Shown: piece after piece, positions 1 through 6,070 of the stretch | How positions within the stretch are numbered: the stretch's first letter is position 1 | Layout of the letters: each line of letters starts with the position of its first letter | Assembly: GCA_030158535.1 (NCBI GenBank) | Contig: JAOASV010000201.1 | Span: 1 to 8,187 of the forward strand | DNA: 8,187 nt | Direction of reading: 5' to 3' | Source: Sediminibacterium sp. | Lineage (GTDB): Bacteria > Bacteroidota > Bacteroidia > Chitinophagales > Chitinophagaceae | Notes under the pieces: model-generated | The model's input: the letters and a program-made list of their open reading frames with translations, nothing else | The model's database searches: none | What the model was told of the DNA's origin: nothing | Translations under genes and position numbers: made by a program

Positions 1-184
1 GTGTTATGTTGATTCTTTCCATGGCTACGGCCTCCGGCAGAGGTAGCTGAATGCTGTCATTTGACACCGTTTGAGCCGAGTCTGAGGCGTTATTTTGACC
101 AAATACGGGCCCGCTAGCCAGAATAATGGCTAAAAATGCCCAAATCCCAAATGTCCAAGTTTTGTTACCTATAATCTTGTTCAT
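1..184 (-). CDS. N-terminal part of an exported protein of unknown function (runs off left edge)
   Basis: Reading leftward from an ATG at 184-182 gives 61 open codons that continue past the window edge, so only the N-terminus is visible. It starts MNKIIGNKTW and has a classic Sec signal peptide: a short basic n-region (K3, K8), a hydrophobic core over about residues 10-24 (TWTFGIWAFLAIILA), then a likely cleavage site at VFG|QN near residue 29. A glutamine just after the cleavage site is common in Bacteroidota exported proteins. The following stretch (NNASDSAQTVSNDS) is polar, low in complexity and probably a flexible linker. No lipobox cysteine is seen, so a periplasmic, outer-membrane or inner-membrane protein is more likely than a lipoprotein. 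I do not recognise the family and no domain lies within the window. The gene diverges from secA and has a short A-rich leader without a Shine-Dalgarno motif. The reading frame and start are fairly secure; the function is unknown. Confidence 0.7.
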   Translation of the reverse strand, partial: MNKIIGNKTWTFGIWAFLAIILASGPVFGQNNASDSAQTVSNDSIQLPLPEAVAMERINIT

Positions 185-204
185 AATCAGTTCTTTGTAA
201 CCCG

Positions 205-234
205 TTTACAACCGCTCTAAAATCTTTACCTTTG
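205..234 (+). promoter_or_regulatory. Candidate Bacteroidota-type promoter for secA
   Basis: TACCTTTG at 227-234 matches the Bacteroidota -7 consensus TAnnTTTG exactly. TTTA at 205-208, 18 bases upstream, is one mismatch from the -33 TTTG element. Transcription would start near 240, giving a leader of about 88 bases before the secA ATG at 328. A second, poorer option is TCTTTTTG at 283-290 (one mismatch), with TTG at 259-261. Motif matching alone supports this, and such short boxes occur by chance in AT-rich DNA. Confidence 0.35.
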
Positions 235-247
235 GCGGCCTTGATAT

Positions 248-289
248 AGAGTGCCAAATTGACGCAAATTTAAATGCCGCACTCTTTTT
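248..289 (+). promoter_or_regulatory. Inverted repeat with T run in the secA leader (possible attenuator or operator)
   Basis: AGAGTGC (248-254) is perfectly complementary to GCACTCT (279-285). Inside it AAATT (256-260) can pair with AATTT (267-271) around a six-base loop, so an interrupted 7 + 5 bp stem is possible. TTTT follows at 286-289. In the rightward transcript this lies about 40 bases before the secA start and resembles a weak intrinsic terminator or attenuator. As double-stranded DNA it could instead be an operator shared by the divergent genes. The half-site order is the reverse of a CIRCE element. The function is inferred; the pairing is seen. Confidence 0.35.
265..272 (-). promoter_or_regulatory. 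Candidate -7 box for the leftward exported-protein gene
   Basis: Read on the minus strand this is TAAATTTG, an exact TAnnTTTG match. Transcription would start near 258, about 75 bases before the leftward ATG at 184. No good -33 TTTG is present at the usual spacing; the best is TTAC at 295-292 (minus strand). The box lies inside the inverted repeat at 248-285. Only one element matches, so confidence is low. Confidence 0.2.
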
Positions 290-327
290 GAGTAATATAT
301 TTTTTCTAAAACAGTTTATTTAACAAT

Positions 328-3300
328 ATGTTGAAATTTATAACCAAATTATTTGGAAGCAGTAAGAGCGAGAAAGATGTTCAGAAGATACTTCCAATTG
401 TAGAAAAGGCCAATGCTTTTTTTGCGTCTTACGCTAGTTTAACCAATGATGAACTTCGTGGAAAAACGGCTGAGTTTAAGCAAAGAATACAAAATCATTT
501 AGTAGCCATCGACGCGCAAATTGCGGAGAAAAAAGAAATTGCTGATGCATTAAGCGATACTGAAATCCATAAGCGTGACGCTATTTATAAAGAGGTGGAC
601 GTTTTAAATAAAGAGCGCGATCAAAAAATTGAAGAAGCACTTGCTGAAATTCAACCAGAAGCTTTTGCCGTGGTTAAGGAAACGGCGCGCAGATTTTCTA
701 ACAACGAAGAACTTGTTGCAACAGCTACACCACTAGACCGTGAGTTTAGCGTTAAAAAAGATTACATATCAATTAAAGGAGAACAAAGTGTTTTCAAAAA
801 TACATGGACGGCCGCAGGCGGAAAAGTTACATGGAACATGGTACACTATGACGTGCAGTTAATTGGTGGTAGCGTATTACATGAAGGTAAAATTGCCGAA
901 ATGTCTACGGGTGAAGGTAAAACGCTTGTGTCTACACTCCCTGCATATTTAAATGCACTTGCTGGAGAGGGTGTTCACATTGTAACGGTAAACGATTACC
1001 TCGCAAAACGTGATAGTGAGTGGAATGGTACCATCTTTGAATGGCTTGGACTTCGCGTAGATTGTATTGACAAACATGATCCAAATAGTGAAGCGCGTCG
1101 TAACGCTTATTTAGCAGATATTACTTACGGCACTAACAACGAATTTGGTTTCGATTACCTACGTGACAACATGGTGCATACGCCACAGGAAATGGTACAA
1201 CGCAAACATCATTTTGCCATGGTGGATGAAGTGGATTCCGTATTAATTGATGACGCGCGTACGCCACTTATTATTTCTGGTCCAGTAGGACACAATACCA
1301 ACGAGCAACAATTTTTTGAATTAAAGCCACGTATCGAAAAATTAGTAGACGCGCAAAAGCGTGCGACCAATCAGTTTTTAATTGAAGCAAAAAAGAAAAT
1401 CGCAGAAGGCAACGACGATCCTAAAGATGGTGGTCTTGCATTATTTAGAGCACATAGAGGTCTTCCAAAAAACAATGCCCTCATTAAATATTTGAGTGAG
1501 CCTGGTATTCGTGTTAAATTACAAAAGGCCGAAAACTATTACCTCGCAGATCAGTCTCGTGAAATGCCAATTGCCGATGAAGAACTTTATTTCTACATTG
1601 ACGAAAAAAGTAATTCGGTAGAGCTTACGGATAAAGGTATTCAGCTCATTACAAAGGCTGGCGAAGACCAACAGTTTTTTGTGTTACCTGATATTAGTTT
1701 GTCACTTTCTTCAATCGATAAATCAGCTGAATTAGCAGCCGAAGAAAAACTACAACAAAAAGAAGCGATCATTAATGATTACTCTGTAAAGGCAGACCGT
1801 ATCCATACCGTTCAGCAATTATTAAAAGCCTACACGCTTTTTGATAAAGACATTGAGTATGTAGTAATGGATGGTTCTGTTAAAATTGTAGATGAGCAAA
1901 CAGGTCGTATACTAGATGGCCGTAGATATTCGGATGGATTGCACCAAGCCATTGAAGCCAAAGAAAATGTAAAAATTGAAGCGGCTACACAAACCTATGC
2001 GACCGTTACTTTACAAAACTATTTTAGAATGTACCACAAACTTTGTGGTATGACGGGTACTGCCGAAACAGAAGCGGCAGAGCTTTGGGATATTTATAAA
2101 CTAGATGTAGTATCTGTTCCTACCAACGTAACAGCAATCAGAATTGATGAGCAGGATTTAGTGTTTAAAACCAAGCGTGAAAAGTTTGGTGCTGTTATTG
2201 ATGAAATTGTAAAATTAAGAGAAGCGGGAAGACCGGTACTTGTTGGTACCACTAGTGTTGAGGTGAGTGAATTACTTGGTCGTATGCTTCGTCAAAAACA
2301 AATTCCACACAACGTATTAAACGCCAAGCAGCACGCTCGCGAAGCACAAATTGTTACCGAAGCGGGTTTAGCTGGCGCTGTTACCATTGCCACCAATATG
2401 GCGGGTAGAGGTACCGATATTAAATTAGGCGAAGGCGTTAAAGAAGCGGGAGGCCTTGCCATATTAGGTACAGAGCGTCACGAATCTCGAAGAGTAGACC
2501 GTCAGTTAAGAGGTAGAGCCGGACGTCAAGGAGATCCAGGATCTTCTCAATTCTTTGTTTCTTTAGAAGACGATTTAATGCGCATGTTTGGTAGTGAGCG
2601 TATTGCTAAAGTGATGGACTTTGCTGGCTATAAAGAAGGTGAAGTTATCCAGCATAGCATGATTACAAAATCTATTGAGCGTGCACAAAAAAAGGTAGAA
2701 GAAAACAACTTTGGTATACGTAAGCGCCTTTTAGAATACGATGATGTGATGAATAAACAGCGTACCGTTATTTATGCAAAACGTCATCACGCACTATTTG
2801 GTGAAAGACTAGCACTTGATTTGGACAACGCATTTTATGGCGTTGCAGAAGGATTGGTGTTTAGTTTTAGAGAGCAAAGTGATTATGAAGGATTTAAATT
2901 AGCCGTGATAGTAAACTTTGGAATCGATACTGCTATTACTGAAGAGCAGTTAAACAAACAAAGCGCGCAAAACGTTGCCGAACTTTTATACCAAGAAGCA
3001 ATAGCACATTATAACCGCCGTCGCGCCGACATGATGGCTCAAGCCATGCCGGTATTTAAGCGTATTCGTTTACAACAAGGCAATCATATCGAAAATGTAA
3101 TTGTTCCATTCACTGATGGCAAAAAAGCCATGGAAGTATTAGGCAACATGGAAAAAACATTGGCTACAAATGGCGCAGCGCTTATCAATGCACTGGAAAG
3201 AACCATTGCACTTGCGCATATCGATAATGCATGGAAAGAACACCTGCGTGCGATGGATGATTTAAAGCAAAGTGTACAAACGGCTACTTACGAACAAAAA

Positions 3301-3636
3301 GATCCACTCGTTATTTATAAAATGGAAGCTTTTGAGTTGTTCAAAAAAATGGACACCGAAGTCAACAAAGACATCATTGAATTTTTATGTCATGCAACCA
3401 TTCCTTTAACAGAAACGGATCAGGTTCAAGAAGGTCGTCAACAAAAAACCGACATGAGTAAGATGAGCGTTACCAAGCAAGATGCGGGTGCGCCTCCAAC
3501 CGAAAATGATTATTACGATCCAACACCAGAAAAGCAACAGCCAATTAGTGTGGGTCCAAAAATTGGAAGAAACGATCCTTGTCCTTGCGGCAGTGGCAAA
3601 AAATATAAAGCTTGCCACGGTAGAGACGCCGATTAA
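328..3636 (+). CDS. secA: Preprotein translocase ATPase SecA (long Bacteroidota form)
   Basis: SecA is the cytoplasmic motor that pushes unfolded preproteins through SecYEG using ATP. The order of parts is as follows: N-terminal start MLKFITKLFG; Walker A GEGKT at residues 195-199; Walker B/DEVD at 300-303; preprotein cross-linking region from about 318; GMTGTA at 574-579; second motor domain with TSVEVSE near 642, GRGTDI at 693-698 and the arginine-rich QLRGRAGRQG at 726-735; helical scaffold and two-helix finger around 960-985; a polar linker about 1030-1078; and a zinc-binding tail with C1085, C1087, C1096 and H1097 (CxC-x8-CH). All key motor residues are intact. At 1102 residues it is about 200 longer than E. 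coli SecA (901). The extra length lies mainly at about 56-105 (charged, probably helical), 125-170 and 335-415. The ATG at 328 gives the canonical SecA N-terminus. It heads a closely spaced gene string, with deoC 14 bases downstream. Identification is certain. Confidence 0.98.
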   Translation: MLKFITKLFGSSKSEKDVQKILPIVEKANAFFASYASLTNDELRGKTAEFKQRIQNHLVAIDAQIAEKKEIADALSDTEIHKRDAIYKEVDVLNKERDQKIEEALAEIQPEAFAVVKETARRFSNNEELVATATPLDREFSVKKDYISIKGEQSVFKNTWTAAGGKVTWNMVHYDVQLIGGSVLHEGKIAEMSTGEGKTLVSTLPAYLNALAGEGVHIVTVNDYLAKRDSEWNGTIFEWLGLRVDCIDKHDPNSEARRNAYLADITYGTNNEFGFDYLRDNMVHTPQEMVQRKHHFAMVDEVDSVLIDDARTPLIISGPVGHNTNEQQFFELKPRIEKLVDAQKRATNQFLIEAKKKIAEGNDDPKDGGLALFRAHRGLPKNNALIKYLSEPGIRVKLQKAENYYLADQSREMPIADEELYFYIDEKSNSVELTDKGIQLITKAGEDQQFFVLPDISLSLSSIDKSAELAAEEKLQQKEAIINDYSVKADRIHTVQQLLKAYTLFDKDIEYVVMDGSVKIVDEQTGRILDGRRYSDGLHQAIEAKENVKIEAATQTYATVTLQNYFRMYHKLCGMTGTAETEAAELWDIYKLDVVSVPTNVTAIRIDEQDLVFKTKREKFGAVIDEIVKLREAGRPVLVGTTSVEVSELLGRMLRQKQIPHNVLNAKQHAREAQIVTEAGLAGAVTIATNMAGRGTDIKLGEGVKEAGGLAILGTERHESRRVDRQLRGRAGRQGDPGSSQFFVSLEDDLMRMFGSERIAKVMDFAGYKEGEVIQHSMITKSIERAQKKVEENNFGIRKRLLEYDDVMNKQRTVIYAKRHHALFGERLALDLDNAFYGVAEGLVFSFREQSDYEGFKLAVIVNFGIDTAITEEQLNKQSAQNVAELLYQEAIAHYNRRRADMMAQAMPVFKRIRLQQGNHIENVIVPFTDGKKAMEVLGNMEKTLATNGAALINALERTIALAHIDNAWKEHLRAMDDLKQSVQTATYEQKDPLVIYKMEAFELFKKMDTEVNKDIIEFLCHATIPLTETDQVQEGRQQKTDMSKMSVTKQDAGAPPTENDYYDPTPEKQQPISVGPKIGRNDPCPCGSGKKYKACHGRDAD

Positions 3637-3650
3637 TTTAATTTTTATTG

Positions 3651-4319
3651 ATGATATTAAACGCCTACATCGACCATACCATTTTAAAACCTACAACACT
3701 TGTTGCAGATATAGAAAAATTATGCGCCGAAGCAGTTGAGTATGGTTTTGCAGCCGTATGCGTGCCACCCAATTTTGTTAAAACAGCAAAAGCACTTGTG
3801 TCGGGTACACCTGTTAAAGTAGCAACTGTTATTGGTTTTCCATTTGGATATAGTGCTGTCGAATCAAAAATTGCTGAAATTATTTTAGCAGTGGTGGATG
3901 GTGCAGACGAATTAGATGTGGTAGCAAATATTAGTGCTATTAAAAATGGCGATTGGGCCTATTTGGCTAATGAGCTAGGTCATATTTTACCAATTATCAG
4001 AAGCAAAGAAAAAGTGGTTAAGGTAATTATTGAATCTGGCGTTTTAACAAACGATGAAATCATTAAGTGTTGCGAGTTGTATGGAGTAGCAGGGATTGAT
4101 TATTTAAAAACGTCTACAGGCTACGCCGAAAAAGGAGCAACCATTGAGGCGGTTCAATTATTTAAAGCGCATTTACCTTCAAATGTTCAAATAAAAGCGT
4201 CGGGCGGCATTAGAGATTATGCTTTTGCAAGCGCGCTTGTTGCTGCAGGTGCTACCAGGCTGGGTTGCAGCGCAAGTGTAGCCATTGTTTCGGGCGCTTC
4301 AGGCACTGGAAACTATTAA
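3651..4319 (+). CDS. deoC: Deoxyribose-phosphate aldolase
   Basis: DeoC is a cytoplasmic class I aldolase that splits 2-deoxy-D-ribose 5-phosphate into acetaldehyde and glyceraldehyde 3-phosphate in deoxynucleoside breakdown. The 222-residue TIM barrel is the usual length for the short bacterial form (E. coli has 259). The Schiff-base lysine is K153 in YLKTSTG. The proton-relay lysine is K182 in IKASGGIR, and the catalytic aspartate is D89 in ADELDV. IDHTILKP near the N-terminus and VIGFPFG at about 60-66 are further family signatures. The C-terminal phosphate-binding part reads GATRLGCSAS, where many relatives have GTSSG-like residues, and it ends in a Gly/Ser-rich tail. I chose the ATG at 3651 over the adjoining TTG at 3648; it leaves 14 bases after the secA stop, which suggests co-transcription with secA. 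No functional link to protein export is obvious, and no other deo genes are nearby. Confidence 0.95.
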   Translation: MILNAYIDHTILKPTTLVADIEKLCAEAVEYGFAAVCVPPNFVKTAKALVSGTPVKVATVIGFPFGYSAVESKIAEIILAVVDGADELDVVANISAIKNGDWAYLANELGHILPIIRSKEKVVKVIIESGVLTNDEIIKCCELYGVAGIDYLKTSTGYAEKGATIEAVQLFKAHLPSNVQIKASGGIRDYAFASALVAAGATRLGCSASVAIVSGASGTGNY

Positions 4320-4339
4320 TGTTGTAACTTAGGTAACAC

Positions 4340-4354
4340 TACAAATTGTTTGTA
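4340..4354 (+). promoter_or_regulatory. Short hairpin abutting the SPOR gene start codon
   Basis: TACAAA (4340-4345) and TTTGTA (4349-4354) are perfectly complementary around a three-base TTG loop, and the last base directly precedes the ATG at 4355. In mRNA this would put a small AU-rich hairpin where the ribosome binds. It may be weakly stable and without function; a role in tuning translation is inference. The pairing itself is plain in the sequence. Confidence 0.25.
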
Positions 4355-4789
4355 ATGAAAAATAACAATGTTTGTTCTATCGCCTTTTTTATCGCCGCTT
4401 TGTTTTTTGCGGTGGGTGCTAGTGCAGCAGATACCATTGTTATTATCAAAGATCCACGCCTAGATATATTATCGCAAAAGCAAGCCTTTATAAACAAACG
4501 GACATCGGTACTAACCAGTAATGGAAAAGTAAAAGGGTTTAGAATTCAAATTACAAGCACCAACAGTCGCGATCAAGCATTTAATGCAAAAGCTGCTGTG
4601 CAATCAAAATTTCCAGATCAAAAAGTATATACTACCTATCAAGCTCCTTTATTTAAAGTGCGGGCAGGTGATTTTATAAAAAGAGAAGACGCCGAAAAGT
4701 TCAGAAAATTAATGCTCTCTATTTTTCCAACAGGCATGTATGTAGTGGAGGATGTAATAGAAGTAAGTTTAGATGATATTGATCAATAA
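4355..4789 (+). CDS. Small exported SPOR-domain protein
   Basis: This 144-residue protein has an N-terminal Sec signal peptide: hydrophobic core about residues 7-20 (CSIAFFIAALFFAV) and probable cleavage at ASA|AD after residue 24. A polar spacer follows. The C-terminal half, about residues 61-133, fits a SPOR domain: two repeats, each a beta-strand followed by a helix, with GFRIQIT opening the first and FKVRAGDF the second. The second reads on into REDAEKFRKLM and FPTGMYVVED. SPOR domains bind peptidoglycan strands lacking stem peptides, typically at the division septum, so a periplasmic cell-wall-binding role is likely. No catalytic domain is attached, so it may guide or modulate other wall enzymes. 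The cysteine C7 sits inside the hydrophobic core without a clear lipobox, so I do not call it a lipoprotein. The ATG at 4355 gives a clean signal peptide; a TTG at 4346 would add three residues. It lies 35 bases after deoC and 14 before the amidohydrolase. Confidence 0.85.
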   Translation: MKNNNVCSIAFFIAALFFAVGASAADTIVIIKDPRLDILSQKQAFINKRTSVLTSNGKVKGFRIQITSTNSRDQAFNAKAAVQSKFPDQKVYTTYQAPLFKVRAGDFIKREDAEKFRKLMLSIFPTGMYVVEDVIEVSLDDIDQ

Positions 4790-4803
4790 ATGACAAATTA
4801 TAT

Positions 4804-5991
4804 ATGAGTCAATTACAAGAAAAAATTAAAGCATTGGCAAAAGAATTTGCGCCTGCACAAATTGCAGTGCGTCATCATTTGCATGCAAATCCCGAGTTAA
4901 GCTACAAAGAATTTAAAACGGCTGCTTATGTTAAAGCGCAGTTATCTGAAATGGGCATTGCTGCTGAAGAAAAAGCAACCACCGGGCTTGTAGCTATTAT
5001 TGAAGGAAAAAATCCTTCAAGCAGGATTATTGCACTTCGCGCAGACATGGACGCGCTTCCTATTCAAGAAGAAAACGATGTACCCTACAAGTCAACGGTA
5101 CCAGGCGTTATGCACGCTTGTGGTCATGACGTGCATACCTCTATTTTGCTAGGCGCTGCAAAAATTTTGCTTGCTACAAAAGATAGCTGGGAAGGCACTG
5201 TAAAATTATTTTTTCAACCTGGTGAAGAAAAAAATCCGGGTGGTGCTAGTTATATGATTAGAGATGGTGCGCTTCAAAATCCAGCACCTGAAGCAATCGT
5301 TGCACTCCATGTGCATCCAGGACTTGAAACGGGCAAATTAAGTTTTAGAAAAGGCAGAGTAATGGCAAGTGCCGACGAAATTTATATGACCATAAAAGGT
5401 CCGGGAGGTCATGCGGCATCTCCGCATTTAGCACCTGATACGATTTTAATTGCATCACACGTTATTATTAGTTTACAACAAATTATTTCGCGCAACAGAA
5501 ATCCTGTTTCGCCATCTGTACTTTCTATATGCTCGGTGCAGGGTGGAAATACTACTAATGTAATTCCTTCAGAAGTAAAACTGATGGGAACTTTTAGAGC
5601 CATGGATGAAACATGGAGGTACAAGGCACATGAATTAATTACCAAAACTGCAAAAGGCGTTGCCGAATCGATGGGTGCGACTATTGATGTACTTATTGAC
5701 GTAGGTTACCCAACCGTAGACAACGATCCTGCATTTACCGAAACAGCATGGAAATTAGCAGATGATTATATGGGTGCCCACAATGTTTTAGAAACAGAAA
5801 TGCGTATGGGTGCCGAAGATTTTGGCTACTACACCCAGCAAATTCCGGGTTGCTTTTTTAGACTAGGTGTGCGTGATGAGGCTGCTGGAATAATTCATAA
5901 TGTACATACTCCGCACTTTAATATCGATGAAAATGCCATTGAAATAGGCATGGGAATGATGGCCTGGCTTGGCGCAACCGCTCATATATAG
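4804..5991 (+). CDS. M20-family metal-dependent amidohydrolase (M20D, N-acyl-amino-acid hydrolase type)
   Basis: This 395-residue enzyme belongs to the M20 metallopeptidase/amidohydrolase group that includes hippurate, N-acetylamino-acid and indole-acetyl-amino-acid hydrolases. These cut the amide bond of N-acylated amino acids with two metal ions. Visible motifs are HLHANPELSY (about 25-34); ALRADMDALP (77-86); ACGHD with ligands C106 and H108; QPGEE with catalytic E141 and metal ligand E142; LHVHPG with H169; and HTPHF with H368 as probable last ligand. The lid/dimerisation domain spans about 185-300 and carries GPGGHAASP (199-207), whose histidine completes the active site across the dimer. 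GAEDF at 336-340 is also conserved. No signal peptide is present, so it is cytoplasmic. The exact substrate cannot be read from the sequence. The ATG at 4804 is 14 bases after the SPOR gene, so it is probably co-transcribed. It appears complete and is followed by a candidate terminator. Confidence 0.92.
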   Translation: MSQLQEKIKALAKEFAPAQIAVRHHLHANPELSYKEFKTAAYVKAQLSEMGIAAEEKATTGLVAIIEGKNPSSRIIALRADMDALPIQEENDVPYKSTVPGVMHACGHDVHTSILLGAAKILLATKDSWEGTVKLFFQPGEEKNPGGASYMIRDGALQNPAPEAIVALHVHPGLETGKLSFRKGRVMASADEIYMTIKGPGGHAASPHLAPDTILIASHVIISLQQIISRNRNPVSPSVLSICSVQGGNTTNVIPSEVKLMGTFRAMDETWRYKAHELITKTAKGVAESMGATIDVLIDVGYPTVDNDPAFTETAWKLADDYMGAHNVLETEMRMGAEDFGYYTQQIPGCFFRLGVRDEAAGIIHNVHTPHFNIDENAIEIGMGMMAWLGATAHI

Positions 5992-6006
5992 GGTTTTACG
6001 TATTTT

Positions 6007-6026
6007 AGGCAAACAAGTGTTAGCCT
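6007..6026 (+). terminator. Candidate terminator of the secA-deoC-SPOR-amidohydrolase unit
   Basis: AGGC (6007-6010) pairs with GCCT (6023-6026). After one A·A mismatch, AAC (6012-6014) pairs with GTT (6019-6021), leaving an AAGT loop. Only a short TT follows at 6027-6028, so this is a weak intrinsic terminator. Its place 15 bases after the amidohydrolase stop and before the maeB promoter box makes it plausible. Confidence 0.45.
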
Positions 6027-6048
6027 TTAAGAATTAATGGTAAATTTG
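6020..6048 (+). promoter_or_regulatory. Candidate Bacteroidota-type promoter for maeB
   Basis: TAAATTTG at 6041-6048 is an exact match to the -7 consensus TAnnTTTG. TTAG at 6020-6023, 17 bases upstream, is one mismatch from the -33 TTTG. Transcription would begin near 6055, leaving a leader of about 16 bases before the ATG at 6071. The upstream half overlaps the candidate terminator hairpin, an arrangement that fits compact adjacent units. Support is by motif only. Confidence 0.45.
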
Positions 6049-6070
6049 TAATTCGAACAAAACAATACAG

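Noticed and set aside
248..285. CIRCE-like heat-shock operator in front of secA
   Set aside because: CIRCE has GCACTC first and GAGTGC second with a 9-base spacer; here the halves are in the opposite order and 24 bases apart.
3406..3618. Leftward open frame antisense to the 3' end of secA
   Set aside because: It lies wholly inside the certain SecA coding region, including its conserved zinc tail, and shows no recognisable domain.
3648..3650. TTG as an alternative deoC start
   Set aside because: It adds only one residue before an ATG that already gives the usual DeoC N-terminus.
3482..3739. Rightward open frame spanning the secA-deoC junction
   Set aside because: It is out of frame with both well-supported genes and overlaps their conserved ends.
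4790..4807. Five-codon ORF (ATG ACA AAT TAT ATA TGA) whose stop overlaps the amidohydrolase ATG
   Set aside because: An ATGA overlap can couple translation, but five codons arise easily by chance and nothing else supports it.
5409..5645. Leftward open frame inside the amidohydrolase gene
   Set aside because: Antisense to the conserved M20 lid domain, with no start signal or family features of its own.
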